From Deltaproteobacteria bacterium (GTDB lineage: Bacteria; SAR324; XYD2-FULL-50-16): a DNA stretch of 60,968 nt. Position numbers and translations under genes: made by a program. The DNA lies in contig JABHWU010000120.1 of assembly GCA_018657625.1 (NCBI GenBank), forward strand, positions 1-60,968, in the 5' to 3' direction. How positions within the stretch are numbered: position 1 is the stretch's first letter; every line of letters starts with the position of its first letter. The notes under the pieces were generated by a model that had not been told where the DNA came from, ran no database searches, and saw nothing but the letters and a program-made list of their open reading frames with translations. Positions 1 through 8,803 of the stretch are shown here, piece by piece.

Positions 1-10
1 AAAGTCCAAC

Positions 11-345
11 TTCCGTGTGGTCTGTGTGGTCCGGGGTTGAGTTTTGTTTGGGTTCACGACCACGGAACACACGGAATACACGGAAATTTATTTTATCTTC
101 AAATGCTCACGCCGCCGATTCAGTCTCCGGTACAAAAGTCCAACTTCCGTGTGGTCTGTGTGGTCCGTGGTTAATCCTTTTTCACAATGTTAAATTACGA
201 CCACGGAACACACGGAAACTTATTTTATAATTTTAACGTATTTTCCAAGAGTCGCCCTTCCAAAGATCCAACTTCCGTGTGGTCTGTGTGGTCCGTGGTT
301 AATCCTTCTTTACGATGTTAAATTACAACCACTGAATACACGGAA
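11..345. repeat. three tandem palindromic repeat units
   Basis: Three similar units lie at about 11-85, 145-217 and 273-345. Each opens with TTCCGTGTGGTCTGTGTGG and closes with an inverted, slightly diverged copy rich in CACGGAA, so each unit can fold into a long imperfect hairpin. Within units 2 and 3 the spacer is also conserved (ttaatcctt..ttaaatta), showing recent duplication. The array starts about ten bases past the imuA-like stop codon and may continue left of the window. Function unknown; intergenic palindromic repeats like this commonly form transcript-end hairpins. Confidence 0.8.
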
Positions 346-355
346 ATGGGGTTTA

Positions 356-1030
356 TTAGCTACTGCATATCAATGACTCCTTCAGTCGGATTTCCCCTGA
401 GGGCAACCCCCGGACGACCCGAATCACAAATTCATGCTTGTGTGGTCGCCGCCAGCAATTCAGGCGAAGTTGTGCCCAAATATTTCCTTTTAAATTGGAC
501 AGAAAAAAATCCCTTACCAAAATAATCACCTGCTTGTTTTTTTTGGCCTGTGTACTCAAAAAGAGACTATCATCCCGGGTAAATCCCCTGGGGGCATCCA
601 GGATAATCATATTGAAAAATGAGTGAATAATGGCCCGTTTTAGCTCCACAATTGGTTTTTCAGAATAGGTAAATATGGTATCTTTTTCAGAAACACCCCG
701 AATAAACCAGGCCGGCGGATAAATGGATATCCCTGGAAAACAGGAAATCCATAACACCCGAAACGGTTTTTGAGCCTGGGTTTGATGATGAGCTAATAAT
801 GTTACCAGCAAAGACCGCCCCTCTTTTCCCAGAGGCATACCTAATTCAGTCACCTTTCCAAAAGGTAAACCACCTTTTAAAAAATCATCCAATAGGGGAA
901 TTTCAAATGTCAGTTTATTTTGTTGACGATACTGCGCGCCCGATTCCAGGCAAACACCTGGAAATTTGTTCCCAATTTCTGATCTCAACTGCTGCAAGTT
1001 TTGATACGTCTGTCTGATAGATGTATTCAT
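356..1030 (-). CDS. imuA: ImuA-like RecA-fold protein (SOS mutagenesis accessory)
   Basis: The 224-residue protein resembles the ImuA/RecA-like family that accompanies ImuB and DnaE2 in damage-induced mutagenesis. Residues about 42-60 (IPLLDDFLKGGLPFGKVTE) match the family opening. The P-loop position (about 62-75, LGMPLGKEGRSLL) is a degenerate Walker A, as is usual for ImuA. A hydrophobic strand followed by LDAPRGF (about residue 145) takes the Walker B place. It would be the first gene of a leftward operon, but the next 355 bases hold only repeats, so imuB and dnaE2 are not adjacent on this side. A LexA-box-like palindrome lies about 35 bases upstream of the ATG, consistent with SOS control. 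The family assignment is by motif resemblance; a different RecA-superfamily ATPase remains possible. Confidence 0.7.
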   Translation of the reverse strand: MNTSIRQTYQNLQQLRSEIGNKFPGVCLESGAQYRQQNKLTFEIPLLDDFLKGGLPFGKVTELGMPLGKEGRSLLVTLLAHHQTQAQKPFRVLWISCFPGISIYPPAWFIRGVSEKDTIFTYSEKPIVELKRAIIHSFFNMIILDAPRGFTRDDSLFLSTQAKKNKQVIILVRDFFLSNLKGNIWAQLRLNCWRRPHKHEFVIRVVRGLPSGEIRLKESLICSS

Positions 1031-1064
1031 ATTGACTCGGAAAAATTATGATTGATAATTTATT

Positions 1065-1080
1065 GTAAACATATGTTCAC
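1065..1080 (-). promoter_or_regulatory. LexA-box-like palindrome upstream of imuA
   Basis: The 16-base sequence GTAAACATATGTTCAC is palindromic apart from one position pair. It fits the GAAC-N4-GTTC type of LexA box with a single mismatch. It lies about 35 bases before the start of the ImuA-like gene, a known SOS regulon member in many bacteria. The site is seen directly; LexA binding is inference. Confidence 0.5.
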
Positions 1081-1149
1081 TTTTTTGCAATTAAAATTCT
1101 TCCTGTTCTGATAACATACTGTTAATAAATATATTTGATTAAGCACACT

Positions 1150-1522
1150 CTGGAAAAGCCATTTCTTCTAAGATGGGTGTTACCTATGTGGGCTAAGAGA
1201 TTTATTTGGCTAACTTCCCTGACTGTTTCCAGGTTAATTAAGTCATTATAGATAAGGCGCGTAATTCGATCTTTTTGCCAACGATTCCAGAAGCGTTGTT
1301 GGTCTTTTAAGTGCCTCCTCTGCTGGTAGCTCTCCTTTTAATAAAGAAGATTGATGTTGAACAATATCCCAATTCAGATAAGCCGGATGGTGCGGATCTT
1401 GTGTTTATAGAATATTAAGACCTAAGGTCGTTTTCCCCCACTTGTCGTGGACCACCTAAAAAAATCATTTTTTCAGATAGATCTTTTTTTATTTCAATTT
1501 CAGAATATCGTTCAATAACCAT
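1150..1522 (-). pseudogene. decayed AAA ATPase of the DUF4143 type
   Basis: Starting at the ATG at 1522, the minus strand encodes MVIERYSEIEIKKD and then FLGGPRQVG, the usual start of the bacterial ATPases that carry a C-terminal DUF4143. An extra G in the run GTGGGGG shifts the frame inside the Walker A; removing it restores GKTTL and then residues of the LN.DI.QHQ..LLKGELPAE type in another frame. A later piece (RFWNRWQKDRITRLIYNDL) again matches the family, after which the sequence fades. It is therefore frameshifted, internally deleted and truncated, and cannot make the enzyme. It marks the beginning of accessory, decaying DNA between imuA and the yej operon. Confidence 0.65.
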
Positions 1523-1704
1523 CTTATGTATCTAATATATAGATTTAAATAATAATACCATTTTAGACTATACATTAAAATATACATGTATAAATTAGAG
1601 TGTAGTCTAAAATATACCGATTGTTAAAAGTGAAATAGTGTCCATAGCATTATGAAAAATTTCCATAATAATCTTCAAATGTCCGATTATCATTTTTACT
1701 TTAA

Positions 1705-1832
1705 TTAGTGTCTGAACGAAAAATAGGTAATTCGGTGACATGTACAATACTTAGCAAAGACTTAACCACAAAATACTAGACAGTTACGTGTCCCCGTATT
1801 ACCGGATTGATGCATTTTCGTTCAAAGACTAA
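1705..1832. repeat. small inverted-repeat element (MITE-like)
   Basis: The ends TTAGTGTCTGAACGAAAA (1705-1722) and its near-complement at 1815-1832 form an 18-base inverted repeat with two mismatches. The 92 bases between contain ttcggtgacatg and cgtgtccccg, phrases similar to those of the element at 8640-8744. No coding sequence is visible inside. The structure suggests a non-autonomous mobile or REP-like element, but no transposase is present in the window. Confidence 0.5.
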
Positions 1833-1900
1833 TTAATACCAAATGGAAAAATGAATATCAACAAAGGAGACCATTTTTGATTCTCACACAATAAAATAAG

Positions 1901-1927
1901 TGAGCAATCTCCCTGATAGATTGCTCA
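1901..1927. terminator. perfect 10-bp hairpin upstream of yejA
   Basis: TGAGCAATCT and AGATTGCTCA pair perfectly around a seven-base loop. Neither side has a clean U-tract, but the minus-strand exit is T-rich (CTTATTTTATT). It may insulate the yej operon from the decayed DNA to its left, or act in the yej leader, 93 bases before the first codon. Role uncertain. Confidence 0.4.
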
Positions 1928-2019
1928 AGAAAAATAATTATGGTATAAATATAGGGACAAATAGAAACAACCAATTTTCATTCATTATTACGTGAATTTT
2001 CATTTTATCAGGGGCATTT

Positions 2020-3840
2020 ATGAAAAGTTTTAATCTTTTTCTACTCTTAATACTGATCGGTCAGTCATTACTCTGGGGAAGCACTGAAATTATTACTTCC
2101 GAATCACTGACACTACGTGGAACCCCGAAATATAAGCCTGGATTCAAACATTTTGATTATGTAAATCCACAGGCGCCAAAAGGGGGCAGTATTACCTACT
2201 CCACCACTGGTACCTTTGATTCATTTCATCGATTCGCCAGAAGAGGTATATCTGTGGCCTTGGCTGCTAATTATTATGATACCTTGATGGTTAGCTCTGA
2301 CGACGAAATAGAAGTTTATTATGGACTGGTGGCCAAAAAAATAGAATATCCAACTGATTACACCTGGATCATCTTTCATATTAATCCCAAAGCGCGATTT
2401 CATGATGGAAAAGCGATCACGGCAGACGATGTTGTTTTTACATTTTATAAATTTTTCAACGAAGGTGTTCCCCAATATAAACAGTATTATGCAGATGTAG
2501 ACAAAGTTGAAGTATTGGATCAACACCGGGTTAAATTTAGTCTGAAAAAAGAAAATAAGGAAATGTTGGTTTCATTGGCTTCAACCAGGATATTACCAAA
2601 ACATTACTGGGAATCTAAAAATTTTGGTGAACCTACGACTGAAATACCACTGTCCAGCTGGGCCTATAAAATTTCAGACTATAAGATGGGGCAATATATT
2701 ATTTATGAACGTGTTAAGGACTATTGGGCAAAAGATTTACCGGTAATGAAAGGTTTATCTAACTTCGATTTTATCCGTTATGATTATTATCGGGATGAAA
2801 CCGTGGCTCTGGAAGCGTTTAAGGCGGGGGAATTCGATTTACGTCAGGAAAATGTTTCCAAATACTGGGCAACGCTCTATACCGGGTCTAATTTTGACAA
2901 TAAATATATCCTCAAGGAGGATATTCCTCATGATATTCCACAAGGGATGCAAGCCCTGGTATTTAATATCCAAAAACCGGTTTTCAAAAATCCGATCACC
3001 AGAGAGGCAATTATCTATACAATGGATTTTGAATGGATGAACAAAAACCTTTTTTATGATCAATATACCAGAACCCGAAGTTATTTTCAAAATACGAAGT
3101 ACGAGGCCAAAAACCTACCCAGCAAAGAAGAGCTTCAAATACTTGAACCCTTGAAAGGAAAAATCCCGGACCGTGTTTTTACGGAAGAATATCAACCGCC
3201 AAAAACAGATGGCAGCGGAAATATCAGAAGCAATATCCGAAAAGCGTTGCGACTTTTTAAAAAGGCGGGCTGGAGTATTAAAGATAAAAAACTGGTAAAT
3301 GATCAAACCGGTAAACCACTTGAATTTGAAGTATTAATTTATAGTCCGACCATGGAAAGGGTTTTAATCCCTATTCAAAACAATTGCAAACGCATGGGAA
3401 TTAAAATGACCATTCGTAAAGTGGATACCAGCCAATTTACTAACCGCATGCGCACCCGGGATTACGATATGATTTCCGGTGGTTATTCCGCTAATTATTA
3501 TCCTGATAGTAACTTAAAAATTGTGTGGCACTCAAAATACCTGGACTATACCTATAATGCTGCCGGTGTTCAAGATCCGGCCATTGATACTATTCTGGAA
3601 GGAATTGAAGCCAAACAGGAGGATGAAGAAGCCTTGCTACACTATGGAAGAGCCCTTGATCGTGTATTACAGTGGAATTTCTTTGTTATTCCAGAGTGGC
3701 ACATCAGCAAATTCAGAGTGGCATACTGGAATAAATTTTCAAGACCTGCAATCAGACCAAAATACGCTTTAGGTGTTGATTCATGGTGGGTTGATAAAGC
3801 AAAGGAAGCGAAGCTCCCTAACAGAAATATTACTAATTAA
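2020..3840 (+). CDS. yejA: YejA-type peptide ABC transporter substrate-binding protein
   Basis: This is a 606-residue family 5 extracellular solute-binding protein, close to the length of E. coli YejA (about 600). Residues 1-20 form a signal peptide (Lys, then a Leu/Ile-rich core, then WGS), so it acts in the periplasm. The family pattern is visible: LRGTPKYKPGFKHFDYVNP near the N-terminus, PKGG, the FHDGKAITADDVVFTF segment (about residue 127), and a C-terminal WH..KFRVAYW.KF region. GGGG lies ten bases before the ATG. It is the first gene of a four-gene plus-strand operon with yejB, yejE and yejF. YejA binds oligopeptides, including microcin C in E. coli; here the natural load is probably peptides from wall turnover or the medium (inference). 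Confidence 0.9.
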   Translation: MKSFNLFLLLILIGQSLLWGSTEIITSESLTLRGTPKYKPGFKHFDYVNPQAPKGGSITYSTTGTFDSFHRFARRGISVALAANYYDTLMVSSDDEIEVYYGLVAKKIEYPTDYTWIIFHINPKARFHDGKAITADDVVFTFYKFFNEGVPQYKQYYADVDKVEVLDQHRVKFSLKKENKEMLVSLASTRILPKHYWESKNFGEPTTEIPLSSWAYKISDYKMGQYIIYERVKDYWAKDLPVMKGLSNFDFIRYDYYRDETVALEAFKAGEFDLRQENVSKYWATLYTGSNFDNKYILKEDIPHDIPQGMQALVFNIQKPVFKNPITREAIIYTMDFEWMNKNLFYDQYTRTRSYFQNTKYEAKNLPSKEELQILEPLKGKIPDRVFTEEYQPPKTDGSGNIRSNIRKALRLFKKAGWSIKDKKLVNDQTGKPLEFEVLIYSPTMERVLIPIQNNCKRMGIKMTIRKVDTSQFTNRMRTRDYDMISGGYSANYYPDSNLKIVWHSKYLDYTYNAAGVQDPAIDTILEGIEAKQEDEEALLHYGRALDRVLQWNFFVIPEWHISKFRVAYWNKFSRPAIRPKYALGVDSWWVDKAKEAKLPNRNITN

Positions 3841-3849
3841 AAGATAACC

Positions 3850-4953
3850 ATGACAGCATATATCGTCAGAAGATTGTTGCTTATCATTCCGACCATGTGG
3901 GCAATCATCACCATCAATTTTTTTATTATTCAAATCGCCCCGGGTGGCCCGGTGGAACAAATGATTGCCAATATGAGCGGAATAAGCTCTGCCTTAATGG
4001 AACGTATCGCCGGAACCAATCAAAAAGAAGTAGGCCAGGCAGATATCGCCCAAAGTTCCGGTTCCAGTGAAAGTTCCAAGTATAGAGGGGCAAAAGGCTT
4101 AACACCGGAGACCATTAAAGAAATAGAAAAACGATTTGGTTTTGATAAACCCATGTACGTTCGCTATTTTATCATGTTGAAAGACTATCTCATGTTTGAT
4201 TTTGGGGAGAGCCTTTTTCGGGGGCGAACCGTCATTGGATTAATCGTGGAACGTATGCCTGTTTCAATTTCCTTAGGGGTATGGAGCACGTTAATCGTAT
4301 ATCTGGTATGTATTCCTTTAGGAATCAAAAAAGCCGTTACCCATGGCTCCCGTTTTGATGTCTGGACCAGTACTTTGATCATCCTGGGTAATGCCATCCC
4401 GGTCTTTTTATTTGCTATTTTGCTGATTATATTATTTGCCGGAGGTAACTATTTCAACTGGTTTCCCTTGAGGGGACTGGTTTCAATTAATTTTGACCAA
4501 TTGTCCTGGTGGCAAAAGATACTGGATTATTTTTGGCATTTAACACTCCCGATTACGGCTATGGTTATTGGGGGGTTCGCAACTTTAACACTGCTATCCA
4601 AAAACTCCTTCCTGGATGAAATCGGAAAACAATATGTTATTACCGCTCGTGCCAAAGGTGTCACTGAGAAAAAAATTCTATATGGACATGTCTTTAGAAA
4701 TGCCATGATTATTATAATAGCCGGTTTTCCTGCTGCCTTCATCGGCATGTTTTTTACCGGATCGATGCTGGTAGAAGTCATTTTTTCTTTGGAAGGATTG
4801 GGTTTATTAGGATTTGAAGCCGTTGTGCAAAGAGACTATCCAATCATGTTTAGCACACTTTATATTTTCACTTTAATGGGATTAATAATGGGAATCATCA
4901 CAGATATTACCTATACCATTGTAGATCCCAGAATTGATTTTGAAAAACGATAG
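3850..4953 (+). CDS. yejB: YejB-type ABC transporter permease
   Basis: A 367-residue inner-membrane permease of the DppB/OppB family; E. coli YejB has about 364. The start [34 protein letters not shown] is the standard first membrane helix and its periplasmic exit motif. A long soluble insert (about residues 45-100) precedes [11 protein letters not shown], as in YejB and unlike shorter DppB proteins. The EAA-type cytoplasmic loop ([20 protein letters not shown], about residues 265-284) contacts the ATPase. It begins nine bases after yejA stops and is co-transcribed with it. Confidence 0.92.
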   Translation: MTAYIVRRLLLIIPTMWAIITINFFIIQIAPGGPVEQMIANMSGISSALMERIAGTNQKEVGQADIAQSSGSSESSKYRGAKGLTPETIKEIEKRFGFDKPMYVRYFIMLKDYLMFDFGESLFRGRTVIGLIVERMPVSISLGVWSTLIVYLVCIPLGIKKAVTHGSRFDVWTSTLIILGNAIPVFLFAILLIILFAGGNYFNWFPLRGLVSINFDQLSWWQKILDYFWHLTLPITAMVIGGFATLTLLSKNSFLDEIGKQYVITARAKGVTEKKILYGHVFRNAMIIIIAGFPAAFIGMFFTGSMLVEVIFSLEGLGLLGFEAVVQRDYPIMFSTLYIFTLMGLIMGIITDITYTIVDPRIDFEKR

Positions 4954-4965
4954 GGAGTATCGTCA

Positions 4966-5988
4966 ATGAAGCTGAGTAAGCTGACCCATGAACGTCTGCT
5001 TAAATTTAAACATAATCGGCGGGGTTACTGGTCTTTATGGATATTTCTGGCCATGTTTTTTATCAGTCTTTTTGCAGAAATGATAGCGAATGACAAACCA
5101 CTGTTGATTCGTTACCAATCTGAATTTTTTGTACCTTTTTTAGTGGAATATACTGAAGTTGAATTTGATGGAGAATTTGACACAGAAGCTGATTATCGTG
5201 ATCCTTATATTGTTGAAATTATCGAAAAAGATGGTTGGATATTATTTCCCATTATCCCTTACGGAGACAACACGATTAACTTTGATCTTCCCAGCCCGGC
5301 ACCGTCTCCCCCCACCACGGATAACTGGTTAGGAACAGATGATAAAGGTCGAGACGTGGTGGCCCGATTGATTTATGGTTTTCGAATTTCAGTCTTTTTT
5401 GGGTTAATTTTGACTATCTGCTCAACCATTATTGGAATTGCAGCCGGCGCCATTCAGGGTTATTATGGTGGACGGATTGACATTTTAGCCCAACGGTTTA
5501 TGGAAGTATGGTCAGGCATGCCGACGCTTTTTTTGTTGATTATTCTTTCCAGTATCATTCAACCAAACTTCTGGTGGCTATTAGGAATTACATTGCTATT
5601 CGGTTGGATGTCGCTGGTGGGTGTTGTCAGAGCTGAATTTTTAAGGGGTCGGAATTTTGAGTATGTTATGGCAGCCAGGGCTTTAGGCCTGAGCGATTTT
5701 AAAATTATGTTTATCCACATCCTTCCTAATGCCATGGTGGCATCTTTAACTTTCTTACCGTTCATATTAGGTGGTTCCATTACGACCCTCACCTCACTGG
5801 ACTTTTTAGGTTACGGATTACCAGTAGGCTCTCCGTCTCTTGGAGATCTTTTGGCCCAGGGAAAAGCTAATCTTCAAGCACCCTGGTTAGGTATTTCTGC
5901 TTTTTTCGTTTTGGCTTCTATGCTCAGTTTACTGGTTTTTATTGGTGAAGCTGTTCGGGATGCTTTTGACCCAAGAAAAAGTTATTGA
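4966..5988 (+). CDS. yejE: YejE-type ABC transporter permease
   Basis: A 340-residue inner-membrane permease of the DppC/OppC family, matching YejE in length (about 341). One N-terminal membrane helix is followed by a periplasmic segment (about residues 43-105), then the motif WLGTDDKGRDVVARLIYGFRIS that is diagnostic for this family. The EAA loop lies around residue 228-247 (AARALGLSDFKIMFIHILPN). The ATG is preceded by AGGGAG. It sits 12 bases after yejB and ends nine bases before the likely yejF start. Together with YejB it forms the transmembrane channel. Confidence 0.92.
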   Translation: MKLSKLTHERLLKFKHNRRGYWSLWIFLAMFFISLFAEMIANDKPLLIRYQSEFFVPFLVEYTEVEFDGEFDTEADYRDPYIVEIIEKDGWILFPIIPYGDNTINFDLPSPAPSPPTTDNWLGTDDKGRDVVARLIYGFRISVFFGLILTICSTIIGIAAGAIQGYYGGRIDILAQRFMEVWSGMPTLFLLIILSSIIQPNFWWLLGITLLFGWMSLVGVVRAEFLRGRNFEYVMAARALGLSDFKIMFIHILPNAMVASLTFLPFILGGSITTLTSLDFLGYGLPVGSPSLGDLLAQGKANLQAPWLGISAFFVLASMLSLLVFIGEAVRDAFDPRKSY

Positions 5989-5996
5989 GAATAAAT

Positions 5997-7613
5997 ATGG
6001 CAGACGACAAATTGCTGGAAATTAAAAACCTGGATATCTGTTTTACAAAAGGCGATCAAGTGAATCAGGTGGTAAAGGAGGCTAACCTTGAAATTTTAAA
6101 AGGCGAAACTTTGGGGTTGGTAGGGGAAAGCGGTTCAGGAAAAACAGTAACTTCCATGTCAATTCTACGATTATTACCCTCACCACCAGTCTTGTATCCT
6201 AAGGGAGAAATCTTATTCAATAACGAAAACACCTTAACGATTTCGGATGAAAGACTGGGTGAAATTCGGGGAAATAAAATTAGTGTTATTTTCCAGGAAC
6301 CAATGATGTCGCTAAACCCGCTGCATACGATTAAAAAACAACTCATTGAAAGTATCACACTGCATCAAAATGTTGATAGAAAAAACTCTGAAATGAGATC
6401 TATGGAATGGCTGGATCGGGTGGGAATCAGGCAGGCGGAGAAACGAATCAATTCCTTTCCCCATCAACTGTCAGGTGGTGAACAACAAAGGGTAATGATT
6501 GCCATGGCTTTGATTAATCAACCTGATTTACTAATAGCCGATGAGCCCACAACAGCGCTTGATGTTACGGTTCAAGCCCAAATACTCGCCTTAATCAAGG
6601 ATTTGCAAAATGAAATGGGTATGGCCATTCTATTTATTACCCATGATCTGAATATCATTCAAAAGCTCTCTGACCGGGTGGCCGTTATGAAAAATGGTCA
6701 AGTTGTAGAAACCAACACCACCCAGGAAATCTTTCAACGACCGACACACCAATATACCATAGATTTACTGGCGGCAACTCCAAAAGGTGACCCACCCGAA
6801 TCAGATCCGCAAGCACAAACCTTAATAGATGTTGATAACTTAAGAATCTGGTTTCCAATCCAACGCGGTGTATTAAGAAGAACTGTTGGTCATGTTAAAG
6901 CAGTTACTGATGTTTCCTTTACCATTAAAAAAGGTCAGACTTTAGGGATTGTTGGAGAAAGTGGCTCTGGTAAATCGACAACCGGGTTAGCCATTTTAAG
7001 GTTAATTAATAGCACCGGTAAAATTCTCTTTCAAAATAAAATCATCAATAAAATTGATTTGAAAGAGTTACGTCCCTTTCGAAAAAGGATGCAGATTATT
7101 TTCCAGGATCCTTATGGTAGTCTAAGCCCACGTATGTCGGTTGAACAAATCATTGGAGAAGGGCTGAAAATACATTTTAATTACTCCCAGGAGGAGCAGG
7201 AATCACTCATTATCAAGGTCATGCAGGAAGTCGGGTTAGATCCGGAAACCCGTTTTAGATATCCTAATGAATTCTCAGGCGGGCAACATCAGCGTATTGC
7301 CATTGCCAGAGCTTTAATTTTAAAACCTGATTTTATTGTCCTGGATGAACCCACTTCATCCCTGGATCGTTCGGTACAGTTCCAGGTACTCCAGCTTTTA
7401 ATGGATTTACAGAAAAAATATGCGCTGACCTATATCTTTATCAGTCACGATTTAAGTGTGGTTAAATCAATTTGCCATCATGTGCTGGTAATGAAAGAAG
7501 GCAGTATTGTAGAAGAAGGTCCATCCAGTGAGATTTTCTCCAATCCGACCCATGACTACACTAAAGTATTGATGCGAACCGCATTTGAAGTCACCGGGAA
7601 ACAAAAATATTGA
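5997..7613 (+). CDS. yejF: YejF-type duplicated ABC transporter ATPase
   Basis: This protein of 538 residues joins two complete ABC ATPase domains. The first has Walker A GESGSGKT (about residue 43), signature LSGGEQQRV (about 158) and Walker B LLIADEPTTALD. The second has GESGSGKS (about 320), FSGGQHQRIAIARAL (about 427) and FIVLDEPTSSLD. A C-terminal oligopeptide-transporter ATPase extension follows each (HQYTIDLL, THDYTKVLM). An in-frame TTG exists four codons upstream, overlapping the yejE stop; the ATG at 5997 (MADDKLLEIKNLDI) is preferred because it fits the family N-terminus. It energises YejABE-mediated peptide uptake. Confidence 0.92.
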   Translation: MADDKLLEIKNLDICFTKGDQVNQVVKEANLEILKGETLGLVGESGSGKTVTSMSILRLLPSPPVLYPKGEILFNNENTLTISDERLGEIRGNKISVIFQEPMMSLNPLHTIKKQLIESITLHQNVDRKNSEMRSMEWLDRVGIRQAEKRINSFPHQLSGGEQQRVMIAMALINQPDLLIADEPTTALDVTVQAQILALIKDLQNEMGMAILFITHDLNIIQKLSDRVAVMKNGQVVETNTTQEIFQRPTHQYTIDLLAATPKGDPPESDPQAQTLIDVDNLRIWFPIQRGVLRRTVGHVKAVTDVSFTIKKGQTLGIVGESGSGKSTTGLAILRLINSTGKILFQNKIINKIDLKELRPFRKRMQIIFQDPYGSLSPRMSVEQIIGEGLKIHFNYSQEEQESLIIKVMQEVGLDPETRFRYPNEFSGGQHQRIAIARALILKPDFIVLDEPTSSLDRSVQFQVLQLLMDLQKKYALTYIFISHDLSVVKSICHHVLVMKEGSIVEEGPSSEIFSNPTHDYTKVLMRTAFEVTGKQKY

Positions 7614-7881
7614 TAAATGCACCCTCTGACCTTTAAATCTTATTCATTGATTTAAGAGTTAAGTTTATGAAGCTTTAAATAATGAGATGGGAAATGAAAC
7701 TGCTTTAATGGATTTTCAGAAGGGTTATTGCCTGGAGGAAACCATTCTCATCAAACGGTCGTTTGTTGAGAATGGAGATTTGAGAAATTTAGAACGCAAA
7801 GCTAAGTCGACGCAACCAGAACGAGGTACAAGCGTCAGTTGTGTTCGGTCTCTAGCGACTTGTTATGGATTTATTTACTGC
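7614..7881. other. intergenic segment with nested hairpins
   Basis: No convincing gene. A weak hairpin (TTAAATC/GATTTAA, 7633-7655) follows the yejF stop. At 7743-7774, CATTCTCATCAAACG and CGTTTGTTGAGAATG pair with one mismatch around a two-base loop. At 7804-7861 an outer AAGTCG/CGACTT pair brackets an imperfect inner pair (ACGCAAC/GTTGTGT). The short open frame through 7687-7908 has no ribosome-binding site and resembles nothing I know, so it is not called. Confidence 0.45.
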
Positions 7882-7909
7882 TTGACTATATCGTGTATCG
7901 ATATATAGG
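7882..7909 (+). promoter_or_regulatory. promoter and autoregulatory operator of higBA
   Basis: TTGACT (7882-7887) and TATAGG (7904-7909) have a 16-base spacer. A perfect inverted repeat, TATATCG-tgtat-CGATATA (7887-7905), fills that spacer. The toxin ATG is at 7918, with AGGA just upstream. A dyad between the promoter elements is where HigA-type antitoxins usually bind to repress their own operon. Confidence 0.6.
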
Positions 7910-7917
7910 ATATAAAC

Positions 7918-8208
7918 ATGATATCTAATTTCAAAAGTAAGTTCGCACAAGACATTTATGATGGTAGCTCAACATCTAAATCGAGAAAATATCCCAGTCA
8001 ACTAGTTGGAAAAACTTCTCGATTGCTAGATCAATTGAATATTATTAAGCAAATTGACGAACTTTTAATACCACCGAGTAACCATCTTGAGAAACTGAAA
8101 GGCAACTTGTCTGGATATTGGAGTTTACGAATAAACAGACAATGGCGAATCATTTTTCTATGGAATGGTAAAGATGCATCAAATATCGATATACTTGACT
8201 ACCACTAG
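7918..8208 (+). CDS. higB: HigB/RelE-family mRNA interferase toxin
   Basis: A 96-residue RelE-superfamily toxin of the plasmid maintenance system killer (HigB) type. The C-terminal motif is intact: HLEKLKGNLSGYWSLRINRQWRIIFLWN (residues about 56-83), with the Arg and Tyr/Trp residues used for ribosome-dependent mRNA cleavage, then a short last strand (IDILDYH). Toxin-first order, with the antitoxin nine bases downstream, is the usual higBA layout. The promoter region carries a perfect dyad for autoregulation. It appears full length; typical family members have 90-100 residues. Confidence 0.88.
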   Translation: MISNFKSKFAQDIYDGSSTSKSRKYPSQLVGKTSRLLDQLNIIKQIDELLIPPSNHLEKLKGNLSGYWSLRINRQWRIIFLWNGKDASNIDILDYH

Positions 8209-8217
8209 GAATTAAAA

Positions 8218-8532
8218 ATGTTACCAAAATTTAGAACTCCAACTCATCCAGGTGAAATGCTATTGGAAGAATTTTTAAAACCAATCGGAATTTCACAGAA
8301 AGCATTTGCCAAACATTTAGGTTGGACCTACGCTCGCTTGAATGAAATAATTAACAAGCATAGAAAAGTTACAGCATCTTCTGCTTTATCCTTTGCTGAT
8401 GCTTTAGGTACAAATCCTGAATTCTGGTTAAATCTCCAACAGCAATTCGACCTTTGGCATGAAATGCAAAAGCACAATCATGTTGAAGCTTTACCTCAAA
8501 TTGCTGAGCCTTCGGCATCTTTGCTTCCATAA
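8218..8532 (+). CDS. higA: HigA-family antitoxin (XRE HTH)
   Basis: A 104-residue antitoxin of the HigA/VapI family. It begins with the family signature (residues about 4-20, RTPTHPGEMLLEEFLKP), followed by a helix-turn-helix region (ISQKAFAKHLGWTYARLNEIINKHRKV) and the usual FADALGTNPEFWLNLQ segment. It neutralises the upstream HigB toxin and should bind the dyad in the shared promoter. The C-terminal tail (HVEALPQIAEPSASLLP) is typical of the group. A strong hairpin follows 37 bases after the stop. Confidence 0.9.
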   Translation: MLPKFRTPTHPGEMLLEEFLKPIGISQKAFAKHLGWTYARLNEIINKHRKVTASSALSFADALGTNPEFWLNLQQQFDLWHEMQKHNHVEALPQIAEPSASLLP

Positions 8533-8569
8533 CAATATTATTAGTATAACGTTTTTGCGTCTTTTTACA

Positions 8570-8596
8570 ATGCAGCTATATCCAATATAGCTGCAT
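8570..8596 (+). terminator. hairpin after higBA
   Basis: ATGCAGCTATA and TATAGCTGCAT pair perfectly over 11 bases around a five-base loop, 37 bases after the higA stop. The downstream side is only moderately T-rich (TTTGCATT), so termination may be partial. Confidence 0.5.
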
Positions 8597-8640
8597 TTGC
8601 ATTATGCCGAATACTTAGATTAGGGTAAAGTATGGTCTTT

Positions 8641-8744
8641 AGATCCGGTGACAGATACTTAACTACTGATAAACCAGCGACTAAATCCGGGGACATACCA
8701 GTTTTAGTTAAGAACTTGTAAAAACTAGTACTATGTCCCCGGAT
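8641..8744. repeat. palindromic element with ATCCGGGGACATA ends
   Basis: ATCCGGGGACATA (8685-8697) is repeated in perfect inverted form at 8732-8744. Inside, AGTTTTAG and AAAAACT form a second imperfect pair. A shorter related phrase (tccggtgacag) lies just before at 8644. The gtccccg and ggtgaca phrases are shared with the element at 1705-1832, so the two may belong to one small repeat family of the REP or MITE kind. No transposase is present. Confidence 0.55.
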
Positions 8745-8803
8745 ATTTTCAATAACTCGAAGAGGATTGGTGAAAATTTTATATTAGGGATAAGGGATTC
8801 CAG

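Noticed and set aside
1..345. CRISPR array at the left edge because of three regular repeats.
   Set aside because: Units are long imperfect palindromes, partly conserved in their spacers, and not short repeats with unique spacers; no cas genes.
7687..7908. Open frame of 73 codons upstream of higB.
   Set aside because: No ribosome-binding site, runs through hairpins and the higBA promoter, and its sequence resembles no protein I know.
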